DNA of 64,000 bases from contig CM048841.1 of assembly GCA_026545765.1 (NCBI GenBank), forward strand, positions 8,506,145-8,570,144, in the 5' to 3' direction. Origin of the DNA: Plantago major (Eukaryota; Streptophyta; Magnoliopsida; Lamiales; Plantaginaceae). The notes beneath the pieces were generated by a model. The model was given only the letters and a program-made list of their open reading frames with translations. It was not told the origin of the DNA and did not search any database. Numbering within the stretch: the first letter of the stretch is position 1; every line of letters begins with the position of its first letter. Shown in pieces: positions 1 through 11,145 of this stretch. The translations under genes were made by a program, and so were the position numbers.

Positions 1-2366
1 AAAAGAACATTTTTCAAGTTCGGAACACCTTCAAGGGTTAACATACCCTTTCCAAGTATTTGACTCTTGTAACCTCCACCATAAGTTACCTTTCCGGTTT
101 TTTGAGAGACAAAGTTAGACAGATAACTTAAGGTTCCTATCATGTGTCGTGAGCATCCACTGTCAAAGTACCATTTTCCTGCATTGTTAGGAGAGGTAGC
201 AACAGATAAAGCAACATTGCTAAATAATCTTCTCCCTAGGAGTCCAAACTCTTTTCATCTTTTTTCTCGTATTTCTCATAGTTCCATAGACTTTTTCTTT
301 ATGACTAGAGACAGCATGGTAAGAAATAAACACAGAGTTCCTGGAACCAGACACTGTTGATGTCGATGTTGACTCAACATCTGACTCAACATTGGATTTT
401 TCATTCAGCTTAACAGAATCAACTAAGTGACCAGATTTTGGAATCGACACTTTTGATTTTTCTGTTTTTAGATCTGACACATTCGAGCTTGACCCCCCCA
501 CATGTTTTTCTATCTTGCCCCTTTTTAGATCTTTCAGATAGGTAAAGCAGTATGATTTTAAGTGACCACTCTTAAGACAATATTGACACACAAAAGTCCT
601 TTTGGTCTCTTCCACAACATTACCTTTTTCCTTGACAAAAACGGGAGCATTGACAAGTTCAGACAGAGAATCAACATTACGCATTTTAGTTTTCTCATTT
701 GAGTCATTCAAGTCAAAATTGCAATGCATGTTGCACCCTATCTTGTTTTCAAAGGAGGAGTCAAAGGTACCCGTATAACCTAGACCGGCAGTACCATCGT
801 TGTCCAGATCAAGCATGTTGTTGAGCTTAGATGTAGAGGAGTTCCACTTGGCAATGACTTCCTTTTCTCTGTTAAGTTTAGATGTTACCTTTTCGAGTTC
901 AGCTTCTTTACGTGTCAGTTCCACTTCAAGTTTCACAGTGGTTTCCTTTAGATTATCATTCTCCTTTCCGAGCCTTTTGTTGAGCTTCTTAAGTTTCTTC
1001 CATTCCTTCAGGAGGTCTTCATACATCTGTTTAAGCTCTTCCACCATTTGTTCATCAGTGAATTATTCTTCAAGAAAATGATCTGCAGACAAATCAACTG
1101 AACATGCAAGCAATAGACGTTAGAAGACATTGAGTTTTCAGAGTCAGAAAATTTTCCACTGAATATCTCTTCGCTCGTCAGTGGATCATCATAATCAAAG
1201 AAGAGGATCTGTGACGATGTTGAGTTTTCATTGTTGATTAAACATCTATTTCCAGCATCGTCCAGAACAAAGGACAGAGCTGCAACGTTCTCTTCTGGAG
1301 CATCAGTTTCCTGTTCATCACCTGACACATCACTGAGACAAGCAAGCAAGGTCTTTTTCTCCTTTCGAATTGTGTTAGCACATTCATTCTGATAATGTCC
1401 CCATCCTTGACATTCAAAACATCTAACTTTTCTAAGTTGAGCAGGACTCAAAACAGGACTCGAACCAGGAGAGTCTACACTTTTCTTGAACTTGTTAGTG
1501 CCTTTAGAGTTACTTGAAGATCCTTTGTTAGAATTTTTCCTAAACCTAAGCTTGTTGAACTTCCTAACCAAAGCATTATAGGCTTCTTCAGTTATCTCAT
1601 CAGAATCGTCACTACTGCTTTCAGACTCAGGGATTTTCGATTTTAAGTGCAGTGACATACTATGGTTTTTCGTACCTTTTCGTTCATTCTGTTGAATTTC
1701 AAAATTCTTTAAATTGTTCATCAAGGTATGAAAATCCATAGTTGCCAGATTTTGAGTATCCTCCAAAATCGTTCTTTTTATGTCAAACTTTGAAGAAAGA
1801 GATCGAACTGCTTTTGAAATCAATTGTTTATTTGACATGGCATCTCCAAGAAGTTGAATATCATTAGAAATAGTGAGAAGTTTGTCAAAATAAAAATCAA
1901 TTGTTTCTTCTTCCGCCATTCTCAAGTTTTCAATTTAGACCAAAACAGTTGCAGTTTAGTTTGTTTAATACTGTTATCACCTTCACAATGATTTTGGAGT
2001 AATTCCCAAGCTTGTTTAGCAGTAGTGCAATTTTATATGAGTTTAAGCATATGAGGATCAACATGAGAGAAAATTGCATTCAAGGCTTTTTCATTGTAAG
2101 AGCTAGCAAGAAAATCATCACCTGACCATTGAGCTTCAGGTTTTGGAATGACATCTCCATCAGCATCTGGTCCTATGGTAGGCCACGTATAGCCTTCAAG
2201 AATAGATTTCCATGCACGCCCTTCAATGAATTTGATGTACGTTCTGACCCTTATCATCCAGTAGTAGTAGTTCGACCCATCTAGCACAGGTAGCCTGTTG
2301 ACACTTGAATTGATAGCGTCCATCGTAGTAGTACCAAATCCAGACACCAATTAATTAGGTGGCTGG
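1..2366 (-). mobile_element. Ty1/copia element (Sirevirus/Tork-like), 5' half: gag to start of protease
   Basis: The minus strand carries the 5' half of a copia element that leaves the window at base 1. From right to left there is a gag start with a UBN2/DUF4219-type opening (LDGSNYYYW, about 2290-2260), a first CCHC zinc knuckle (CFECQGWGHYQNEC, near 1425), a charged coiled-coil-like stretch (about 1040-830), and a second knuckle (CQYCLKSGHLKSYC, near 580). The retroviral-type aspartic protease start (DSGCSRHM) lies near 150. Two knuckles separated by a coiled coil give a long gag, as in Sirevirus-like elements. The copy looks broken in a few places. The lineage is inferred from gag layout only, because RT lies outside the window. 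Confidence 0.85.
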
Positions 2367-2377
2367 CTCTGATGCCA
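2366..2377 (-). other. Primer-binding site of the left copia element
   Basis: Read on the minus strand, this is TGGCATCAGAGC, one base from the usual copia site TGGTATCAGAGC, which pairs with the 3' end of initiator tRNA-Met. It lies two bases inside the LTR edge, as expected, and fixes both the element's direction and the LTR border at 2380. Confidence 0.85.
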
Positions 2378-2379
2378 CT

Positions 2380-3190
2380 TGTTGGAACTATTGGACCGGA
2401 TTGGTACTTCAGGACAGTTTTGAACGATGTTGACTATTGATGTTGAGTCAACACCGTTACGACAACAGTGAACAGTGTTCAACTAAACTACGACAACATT
2501 GAATTGTGATCGACACAACTCTGTAAAGTGCAGCGGAATAAAATTGAACACAAAATTAATCAAGCCGGTATATAAATATACCGACGGTGCCGTAGGCAAA
2601 ATTTCTACTAGATATGAAAAGTAGAATTACAAAAGGAAGTTTAAATCAATCACAGACGATTGATTAAACTTACGAAAAACTAGACCTAGAACAGATAAGA
2701 AAAACCTATTCTAGTTCAATGACACTAGAGTAATTCCCAATCTTTAGAGAACACTCATAAGTAACACTGAAATAAAAGTCTAGTAAAGCAAGATGCCTAA
2801 AACATATAATGTTCTCTTTTTGTTCTTCAAATCGGCAACTTGCTTTGCGTGTTCTTCCAATATATATAATGAACGGAAGTCCAGCTTCTTGGAAGACACG
2901 GCTAGCCCAAGTCGATACCTACTGGGTTTCTCTCATAAGGAAACTGCCTTCTCTTGAGATCTTTAGTATAATGAGTCTTCTATGTATCAATCTCTTTTAA
3001 ATCTCACTTTCCTTATAGCATCAAATTCTTCCTTGAATCATTATGGCAGCTTCCTTACAGCAACATACGTTCCTTTTCTTCAAGCCCATCATGCCTATTA
3101 TTCGGTTTAGCCCATGGACTATCTCTACGTCATGCTTCTTATTTTCTGCAAAATAATCATTCACAAACAACCACAAATATTGAACCAGTT
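2380..3190 (-). repeat. 5' LTR of the left copia element (far border uncertain)
   Basis: The inner edge is clear: TGTTGG on the plus strand (CCAACA on the minus), directly beside the primer site. On the minus strand a TATA-like run (ATTATATATA, 2861-2870) gives a plausible U3/R position, so transcription would head left into gag. The partner LTR is outside the window, so the outer edge cannot be fixed by comparison and 3190 is an estimate. The element appears to have landed in or beside the older copia fossil to its right. Confidence 0.6.
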
Positions 3191-3244
3191 ATGTTAGAAA
3201 GGTTGAATTACAAACGAAGTGCAATATCTTGCACTTTCATCATT

Positions 3245-5235
3245 CACAGGCCAAAAGAAGGTTACTTTGGAGGAATTTCAATGTTTAATTAGGTAGAAGG
3301 AGCAACAAAAGGAGACAGCTAAGGTAGAGGCATCTGTGAGGGTCTCATGGTCAGGAACAATAACTACAAGCCTAAGTTTCAACCATAGTACCAGAAGAAC
3401 AATGGTAAAGCACCAGTTGGTGGTGGTTCTGCAAACAAGGAAACCGGAATTTGTCATTACTGTAAGAAACCTGGTCACCTAAAGAAAAATTGTTTCTTGT
3501 TATAAAGAGACAAAAGGACAATGAAGGTGGAGGGAGTACTTCCCATGAGTTTGCAGGGAATATTGAGTATGATGGGGATGTGTTGAATGTCACAGACGAG
3601 GTGATAAATATCCCAGGAGGAGTGTTAAATGTCACAGATCAAGCCAACGATGAAAGGATTCTTGATTCTAGATGCACATTCCATATTTTTCCATATAAGG
3701 AGTGGTTTACCAAGTTGGATGTTAGCTATGGAGGCACAGTTATGCTGGGGAATAATATGATATGCAACATTCAAGGTGTTGGTGATATAAGGCTCATAAT
3801 GGATGATGAATCTGTGAAGACACTCACAGATGTTAGGTATATTCCTAAGCTCAGAAGAAATCTAATCTCTCTTCGTACATTAGAGCATAAAGGGTACAGA
3901 TTTAGCTCAAAGAATGGTGTGCTTACTGTGTATAATAAGGATGCATCTGCTGTCATGAGTGGCATAAGGAGGAATAAGCTTTACTATATGAGGTGTAGGG
4001 TGATTATTGGTGATGTATCTGTAGCTAGTATGGATGATACTGAGCTATGGCACAGGAGAATGGCACATGTAAGTGAGAAGGGATTGATTGAGTTGTAGAA
4101 GAAACATGTATTTGATATAAGCAAGATTGAGAAGCTAAAAACCTGTGAGCAATGTATTATGGGAAAAGCTAAAAGGACCCCCTTCCCAACTGGTATACAT
4201 ACCAGTAGTGCTCCCCTAGATTACATACATGCAGATCTATGGGGACCTGCAAAAGTGCAGACAAAAGGTGGAGGTAGATATTTCCTTTCAGTGATAGATG
4301 ATTACACTAGAAGAGTGTGGGTGTATGTGCTGAGAAACAAGAATGATGCATTCTCTAGATTCAAATAGTGGTGTGCAGAGGTTGAGCTGGAAAAGGGCTT
4401 GAAAGTTAAAGTTTTGAGAACTGATAATGGTTTAAAGTTCTTGTCAAAGGAATTCAACAAGTTCTGCATGGATAAAGGTATTAAGAGACACAGAACAATA
4501 CCTGGTACTCCTCAACAAAATGGTTTAGTTGAGAGGATGAACAAAACTCTTCTAGAGAGAACTAGATGCATCATGTTTCAAACTCAACTGGAGTTGAAAT
4601 ATCACAAAGCTCACCCGTGAGGAGTAATACATCACAGAGATCTCATACCAGGATTAATACTAGTCCAACTACCACAACTAGTATTTCTACACAGGAACAA
4701 CAAGCTCCAGAAATTACAACCAGCTACTGAGAATAGAAACCACACAAGGAGGAATGTGGTACCAGTTACAGAAGAAATCAGAAACTTCCAGCTGACAAGA
4801 GATAGAGAGAGGAGACATCCTAAACCTACCAATATGTATGGTTTTAGCAACATGGTGCCAGATTCACTAAGTACTTGTCATGATATTGAATATCAAGAGC
4901 CTCAGAATTTCACAGAAGCAAGTACAGGAGTAAAGAAGTCTCTCTATGGATTAAAACAAAGCCCTAGGCAGTGGTACAAAAAGTTCAGTGAGTATATGGA
5001 AGAAATTAGTTTCATTAAATCTGCGTATGATAGCTGTGTGTACTTGAAGAAATAGAATGCTGCAGATATGTTGACAAAGGTGTTGAATCCGACTAAATTC
5101 TTACATTGTTTGAATTTAGTTGGTGTCTCAAAGTGTTGAGGGATGCCAGCAGTGTGTGCTGGAGCTATTGTCCATCAAAGGATGATAGTGATGAAGAGAA
5201 AGTGAGATGAATGAAGTTACTCCTGTTATCTTCTT
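3245..5235 (+). mobile_element. Ty1/copia fossil, gag end to RNase H end
   Basis: This is a plus-strand copia body, much shorter than the usual 4-5 kb and broken in many places. Parts in order: the gag C-terminal zinc knuckle (CHYCKKPGHLKKNC, about 3450-3490), a protease remnant and gag-pre-integrase region (3650-4150; LWHRRMAHVSEKG near 4045), and the integrase core (4160-4590; HADLWGP, DDYTRRVWVY, PQQNGLVERMN). RT follows (4930-5055; SLYGLKQSPRQWYKKF), then the RNase H end (about 5060-5140; NAADMLTKVLNP). The order and motifs match copia. It looks older than the other elements here. Confidence 0.85.
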
Positions 5236-5251
5236 AACAAGGTGGAGATTT
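5236..5251 (+). other. Polypurine tract of the copia fossil
   Basis: ACAAGGTGGAGATT just before TGAAG is the typical copia polypurine tract (AAGGTGGAGATT) that primes second-strand synthesis. It marks the start of the 3' LTR at 5252. Confidence 0.75.
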
Positions 5252-5865
5252 TGAAGTTTTTGAGGTTGTTTCAAAGATCCCAGGTTTTACAGGGACCAGA
5301 TTGCCAGTTTTCAGATTTACAGGGACTGGAATGCAAGATTTCAGTTTTACAGGGACTTGGTTTCAATGATTTAGAAACAGGGACCTGTTTGCAATATGGA
5401 AGAGTTGTTGTTGATTTCCTAACCAAATTTGGAAAGAAACGTAATAGGAGAAGGTTAAGTTGAAACACGCCTTTCTTATTACCGTCAGATTAATTAATTA
5501 ATAATGTGGTTCAGATTGTTTCTGGCGGTTTCCGTTTCCTGGTCAAATTTGGATTTTCCCCTGTTTTCTTATAAAACAGAGCTGAATGGAGCGACCAATT
5601 CAGATCAGAATTCAGCAGCAAACCAAGCCTGATTTCCTTCCAGTTTTTTGTGCTATTCTTCGTGTTTAGAATAGTGGTTATTAGCTGTAGCTGTGAGGAT
5701 TGTAGAATTCAAGGCGTAATTCTGGGTCAATTTCTCTGTAACGAAGGTTGTGGAGTAATAAAATTCGTTGATTCTCCGTGGACGTAGATTGGATTTATTC
5801 AATCGAACCACGTTAAATTGTGCTTGTGTTTTATTGCTTTGATTGGTGATTTTATTTGTCAAGTA
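5252..5865 (+). repeat. 3' LTR of the copia fossil
   Basis: The LTR starts at TGAAG after the polypurine tract. It contains a TATA box (TTATAAAA, 5569-5576) and an R/U5-like tail with GTAACGAAGGTTGTGGAG near 5740. The outer end is not fixed because no second copy is in the window; 5865 is an estimate based on a CA about 45 bp past the last LTR-like motif. The U3 contains a short tandem array listed separately. Confidence 0.65.
5281..5395 (+). repeat. Short tandem repeats in the copia U3
   Basis: About four imperfect units share the core TTACAGGGAC with an upstream TTTCAG, spaced roughly 25-30 bp (near 5286, 5319, 5351, and a weaker one near 5381). Such arrays in copia U3 regions often act as transcriptional enhancers in known elements. 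That role here is inference. Confidence 0.65.
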
Positions 5866-6700
5866 GTTGATTGGTTTTATTGCGATAATGTATCTCGGGA
5901 TAAAACTACTCTAGGACAATTAAGAAACACTTCAATAATCGAATATGACGAACTTACTTTGAACATTATTGAGTTCACAAAGAGCTATAGGAAGCGAAGA
6001 AGTATTTTTCCAAGTGTGTTTGTATATATACTTCTCTTAGATTTTTTCCCATATGCTACAATCCTTTGTAAAGAGTGTTAATTCTTCATCTAATAAATAC
6101 AAATTAGATGGATAACAATACACTTCAAGGGAAGTGACCACTCATGAAAAACATTTCAGAATTTCACAGAAAAAAACGAAGAGATAGGAATCTTCAACTC
6201 TTATTTCTAAATTTGCACATCATTTGTCGTTCTTGTGACATTTGCAATGGGATTTTTAGCCGAGATACTAAAATTAGATTTTTTTTACAAAATATGGTAA
6301 AAAAGCTGGGAGGGCAAAGCATATCATACTAAACTCGTGGAGATGGTAAACTTTATACTAGCAATGAACGTTCGTTCCCCAACCGATCACCTACAAAGTT
6401 ATGTACACATGGCACAAACGGTCAAATTAAAAGGAAAAACGGTTTTACCTCTTCATATTACTTTTTAAAATGATTCCCCATTCATTTCGGAATTTTGCAG
6501 ACAGACCGAAGAGACTCCTCAGGTCTCGCCACGATGAACATGGAGCTCGCCACTGCGAAGTCTTCTTGAGAAGCTTGCGGTGGGCAGCGTCTTGGGGAAT
6601 CAATGCAATTCTCATGATTTCATTTATGCCACATGTTTTCGATATCATTACCCATGCAACTTGAATTTTAGCACAATGGAACAAAACATTCATGTGTTTT
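5866..6700. other. Intergenic stretch, nothing recognised
   Basis: AT-rich sequence without a convincing ORF, RNA gene or transposon end. A short minus-strand reading frame at 6445-6720 has a weak resemblance to the end of a LINE zinc-knuckle region but is not supported (see rejected items). TTCATGTGTTTTGAATT just before the TRIM-like LTR is nearly repeated just after it, partly through the target duplication. Confidence 0.5.
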
Positions 6701-6705
6701 GAATT

Positions 6706-7128
6706 TGTAACATCCCACATCGCTTAAAAACGGTTGTGATGAATAGTATATATGCAAACCACCACTCTTCTTTGGTATGAGGTCTTTCGGGAATACCAAA
6801 AATAAATCCGTGCGGGCTCCGGCCCAAAGCGGACAATATCATGCCAACGAGACGTGTGTGGGCCCATCATGAGTAACCTCGCCGGTCCAACAGGCCGGAT
6901 CTCGGCCCATTAGTGATTGGGATGATCCAGTCCTGCAGAGACTAAAAGTGCCATGCCAAACCACTCTTCTATGGTATGAGTCTTTTTGGGAATACTAAAA
7001 ATAAATCCGTGCAGGCTCCGGCCCAAAGCGGACAATATCATACCAACGAGACGTGTGTGGACCCATAATGAGTAACCTCGCCGGTCCAACGGGTCGGGTC
7101 TCGGCCCATTTGTGGCCGGGTCGTTACA
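6706..7128 (+). mobile_element. TRIM-like solo LTR with 5-bp target duplication
   Basis: The element begins TGTAACATCCCACATCG and ends GTCGTTACA, so its tips TGTAAC/GTTACA are inverted repeats of the LTR type. GAATT occurs directly on both sides (6701-6705 and 7129-7133), a perfect 5-bp target duplication. There is no interior, primer site or coding region, so it is a solo LTR or a very small element. The start and the motif CCAAAGCGGACAATATCA resemble a TRIM family widespread in plants; that family assignment is from memory. It contains a large internal duplication. Confidence 0.8.
6761..7115 (+). repeat. Direct duplication inside the TRIM-like LTR
   Basis: A segment of about 155 bp occurs twice, at about 6761-6915 and 6961-7115, with a period of about 200 bp. 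Both copies run from CCACTCTTCT through CCGGCCCAAAGCGGACAATA to TCTCGGCCCAT. By eye they are about 90% alike, so the duplication is old relative to the intact target duplication or was inherited from the parent element. Confidence 0.8.
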
Positions 7129-7133
7129 GAATT

Positions 7134-7807
7134 CATGTGTTCTGAATGACCTATTTCATTCATGTATCGATCATCACACTACGTGCAGTTATAACCTTCT
7201 CACCACTAGGTGAATTTAGTGAATAACGTGCTTAGTGACACTCATTTATCAAATGTAAATAGACATGCTGGAAAGCTTGTTTCAACTTGGTTCGGTCCAA
7301 ATGAGCAATATATTGACATACTTGAAATCTCATTCATTTTCTTAAATTTCAAATAATACTTAACTGCAAACATCACTAATGCCTAGCAGCAACTTTGTCA
7401 TATACATGAAGCTAATATATTGAAATTGAAGCTAACTGGATGCACATCACAAAAATGGAGAGTGTTAAAAAATGTTAGAAATTGTCAAAGAAGATTGTAG
7501 TAAAGTTAAATACCTTATCGGGCATGTTTATTGGGAAATCAATTCTTAATATACTCGTTAATTAAGGAAAAATATTATATATTCGTGACATACTATATGT
7601 AAGAGCTTCGAAACGGACCTAGATAAATACTCAAAGTTGGAAGGTTATTCCTATAACCCACATTCTTTCAAACAAGTATCACTTATAGTTTAGAACCCAT
7701 TATCCACTACTTGGTATTGAAGTGTTGTAATAAGATGAAAACTTTTTACGCGTGTGCACATAGGGTGTAAATTCTGGCCAGATTTGTACTGAAACTAATG
7801 GGGCTTG
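7134..7807. other. Intergenic stretch, AT-rich
   Basis: No gene or repeat with recognisable ends. The last ~80 bp before 7808 form an open minus-strand frame that lines up with the coding-like stretch at 13,635 onwards once the LTR element between them is discounted (see 13635-13935). Confidence 0.45.
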
Positions 7808-7812
7808 AACAT

Positions 7813-10287
7813 TGTAACGCCCCGACTTTTAGCTTTTTAAAAGGAGTAAATTTCAGTCGGGACGTCGGGCAAAGAGCCGAAACGTTTAGTGAAACATGGG
7901 AAGTTACAGAAAACCTTTCGTTCGCAGTTGCTGGAATAAAAAATATATTTTATTCAGCAAATAAAACCACAAGATTTCAACATTCTTTTCTTTAAATATA
8001 CACAATATAACGGGGAAATGACATGAGTTTTTGAAAAAGACAATAAGACACTATTTTCATTGACAAAAATCCCAAATCCCAACTACACACTTAGTTTGCT
8101 GAGTTTATCGGTTGTTCATTCTTCTCCGCATCTCACCTACAAGGAAGGGAATAAAAACAAGTGTGAGAAAAACCTCAATGAGTGTTCAAAGATTTTCGTG
8201 TGAAGTTTTCATTAAAATCACAATAATAAAAAAAACAAGAGCATAAAATAGAAAATACTTTCAATAACATGTATTTTTCGTAAAAACATTATCTCATGCC
8301 GCTCCTTATAACCCCACAATAAAACAGGCCTTATGTCTCCCTGATAGTCGATCAAACTATCCAGTCAGGACCCTGCCATGGTACAGGGGTGGAATTCTAC
8401 GACCCAACTAAATCAGTGAAGGCTCTATCACTCGATTTAAAGGGAATGGGCAAAGGAAACCGACAAGTAGCTCGCCAGACACAACTGACCAAACTACAAG
8501 CCAATTAACCTGAACCAAACGTACGTATCTTTCTTGAACCGTCAATCAAAACAAAATAAAAATCATGTATGTAAAAAATATATAAATCTTTCAAAATCAG
8601 CGGAAGCATGCAAAAACTCTTTCGTGATTTGATTTTTATGCAATAGGACGTGCGTTTTGAAAACCATGCAATACTTATATATAATTTTGAAAACATATTA
8701 AAATACCTTCCAGGTTTTGAAAATAATACATATATATAGTTTTGTAGACCACTCACAATTGAAGATTAGGAAGAGCAAGAACCATGAAAGTACTTGCAAG
8801 AAGAACAAGCTACAAACTTGAAAGAAAAAGATAGTACTTGAAGACTTTTTGGAAGAAAATGCCCAAAACGTTTTTGGACAAATGAGGGCTAGAAAAAGAG
8901 GGTATTTATAGGGTTGATTGAGTGAAGATCAAAGGGTTGAAGAGCTAAAAATAAATGCAATTTAAATGGCTTAAATTGCACTTAAAACTCATGATAAAAC
9001 CAACAATAAAAGTGCCAACATAAGAGAGGCCAATCAATTTCTTTTCCAAACATTTAAACACAATAACTAATGATAAATAATCATATTTTAGTTGGGAAAA
9101 GGTTCAAAAACGTTTTTGGTATCACATAGGTCATTTGTACACAAAAATAAAATGTGACACACCAAAAATGCAACACTTAGAGCAATTAAATTGAACTCAC
9201 AATTAGACATGCATATGTGACAATTAAACTCAAAATATTGAACATGCATAGGCAATATCACACTAGACATGCATAAGTAACATGAAAATAAACATTAAAG
9301 ACAAATGAAAATAAAAACAGAAGGTTGATCGAAACAAAGCTAAAACATTAGACATTACAGGCAACCTTTCGTACCGTAACATGAATAAGAAAGAAAAATA
9401 TTTTATTCATTAAAGAAACCTAAAGTTACCAAACTCTTGTATTTTGAAATACATGAATATAAAATAACACTTTAATTTCAAAACATTAAGAGAGCCCCAC
9501 ACACATAAGACATGCATGTACATTACATAATTCAAAAGTGACTCTTCACATTATAAATCAATTAAACAACATATATAATTAGCTTGTATTGAATTAGTTA
9601 ATTAAAAGGAAGACTCTTCACATAAATCATCAATAAAGCACATACATAAAGATTTGTATTCATTAGAGAATTAACACTTTACATTATTCATCAATAAAGC
9701 ACATACATAAAAACTTACATTTAAATAAGATAATTAAAAAGACTCTTAGACTTCTTCTAACTTAACTAATATTAATATAACATATAATGAACTCACATGA
9801 AGGCAATTGAAGTTAATCTTTAAATCTAATCAAGCCACACAAATAATGACATACATTAAAATACATAATTAAAATGGCATTCTTCACACTATACATCATT
9901 CAAAGCAAACAAATAAAGTATTGAATTAAGCTAGACAATTAAAAAGAAGTCTTGGCACATTAATCAATCATAAAGATAAATTTAAGAGAGGTCATTCCAA
10001 TTATTTTAAAATAATTACACCAACAAATTAAAGGATAAAATAATCACATTTTTAAGTAGGAAAATACACCAAAAAGAATTTCTCTTCTTTAAAAAAAGTA
10101 CAAAATAAATAATCACACATATTACAAATTGACAAGTTACATAGACTTTTAAAACAAATAATAAACATCTAAACAATAACACAATCAATTAAAATAATTC
10201 AAATATATTTTCATACAAATACACTTACACAAGTTAAAGCATGCAAGGACAAAAATAATAAGTTACGTCAAAATCTGGGGTGTCACA
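7813..10287 (-). repeat. 3' LTR of the non-autonomous element
   Basis: This 2,475-bp LTR matches the right-hand copy apart from scattered substitutions and short indels (for example around 8225 and 9320). A minus-strand TATA box (CTATAAATAC, 8902-8911) divides it into a long U3 to the right and about 1.1 kb of R/U5 to the left. The reading frames within it are short and occur in both LTRs without resembling any known protein. Confidence 0.88.
8902..8911 (-). promoter_or_regulatory. TATA box in the left LTR
   Basis: CTATAAATAC on the minus strand, identical to the copy in the other LTR. Pol II transcription would run leftward out of the element from about 8875 toward the TRIM-like LTR, so read-out transcription is possible. 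Confidence 0.55.
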
Positions 10288-10465
10288 CTCACCCCTCCTT
10301 AAAAGAATTTGGTCCCCAAATTCACACTTCAAAATTTTCAAAAATATTTTCGCACAAATAAACACGCTTTAAATAAATTTTACAAGACCAAAAATACCAA
10401 GTTAACATAAAAACTGGGGTATTACACTCACCCCCCCTTAAAAGAATTTGGTCCCCAAATTCAAA
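10288..10465 (-). repeat. Duplicated polypurine tract and LTR-edge segment
   Basis: The motif CTCACCCC...CTTAAAAGAATTTGG occurs at about 10286-10312 and again at about 10427-10451. Between them lie about 97 bp resembling the LTR edge (ending ACTGGGGTATTACA instead of TCTGGGGTGTCACA). So the interior begins with a second, diverged LTR-start and tract. This suggests template switching between related subfamilies during reverse transcription. Confidence 0.75.
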
Positions 10466-11131
10466 CCGTTAAAACAATTTACGACATAAGAAAAAGTTTT
10501 GAAAAAAAAATTGAAGTTTTCCATGAAAACAACACATTGAACAGGAAAACTACAAAAAAAAAAAAAAAAACTTTAGACTTTTTTTTTTTTAGAGACACGA
10601 AAGGTTGTCGGAACGTCGATAGAAACATCAAAAACACTTGCGAAGTTACTGCCTAGCTTTCATACATAAACAAGAAAAACGAAACCAACTTAAGAAATCA
10701 TATTGCAAGTTCATGCACATGTGACCACCAAATAACAAGAATCTTAACTATTCAAATAACAAAAGTTGAAGCATATGTAATCAAACAAAAGCAACTAGTA
10801 AAAAAAATTTGACAAGCAAGTTCAACTTTTGCATATTACAATTAAAGTCAAGAACAGAAAAGACAAGAGAAAACAATGCAAAAGGTCAATTCTAAGTGTT
10901 TGATGCCTTTGAAACAATGATCATTTAAAATGAAAAGCAGATGCCGAGTAGGAAAAAAAAACCGCCTCCAACGGGAAAAAAAATAAATAAAAAAGACCAA
11001 GCATGAAAGTAAGAAAAGGTACTTCGAAAATGCGCAAAGAATGTTCAATCGGCAACTCAGCAAACTTCTCACACAATTCCCCCAAAAGTTCGAAGACCCT
11101 ATCCTGGCTTAGCCTAAGAAAAAAAACTTAG

Positions 11132-11143
11132 GCTCTGATTCCA
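11132..11143 (-). other. Primer-binding site of the non-autonomous element
   Basis: On the minus strand this reads TGGAATCAGAGC, one mismatch from the initiator tRNA-Met site TGGTATCAGAGC. It lies two bases inside the right-hand LTR edge and sets the element's direction. Confidence 0.8.
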
Positions 11144-11145
11144 TT

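Larger units (their letters stand above)
10288..11145 (-). mobile_element. Interior of the non-autonomous element
   Basis: This AT-rich interior has no gag, protease or polymerase motif. On the left it holds a polypurine tract (minus strand AAGGAGGGGTGAG, next to 10287), then a second, diverged copy of LTR edge plus tract. The rest contains homopolymer runs (A-run 10554-10570, T-run about 10579-10590) and no convincing ORF. Such short coding-free interiors are typical of elements mobilised in trans. Confidence 0.8.

Noticed and set aside
6445-6720. Minus-strand frame with LFHCAKIQVAWVM, resembling the C-terminal zinc region of a LINE reverse transcriptase
   Set aside because: The match is a dozen residues only, with no RT motifs nearby, no poly-A tail and overlap with the TRIM-like LTR edge.
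8505-9270. Small frames repeated in both giant LTRs (also at 11842-12607)
   Set aside because: They recur only because the LTRs are duplicated; composition is AT-rich and no domain is visible.
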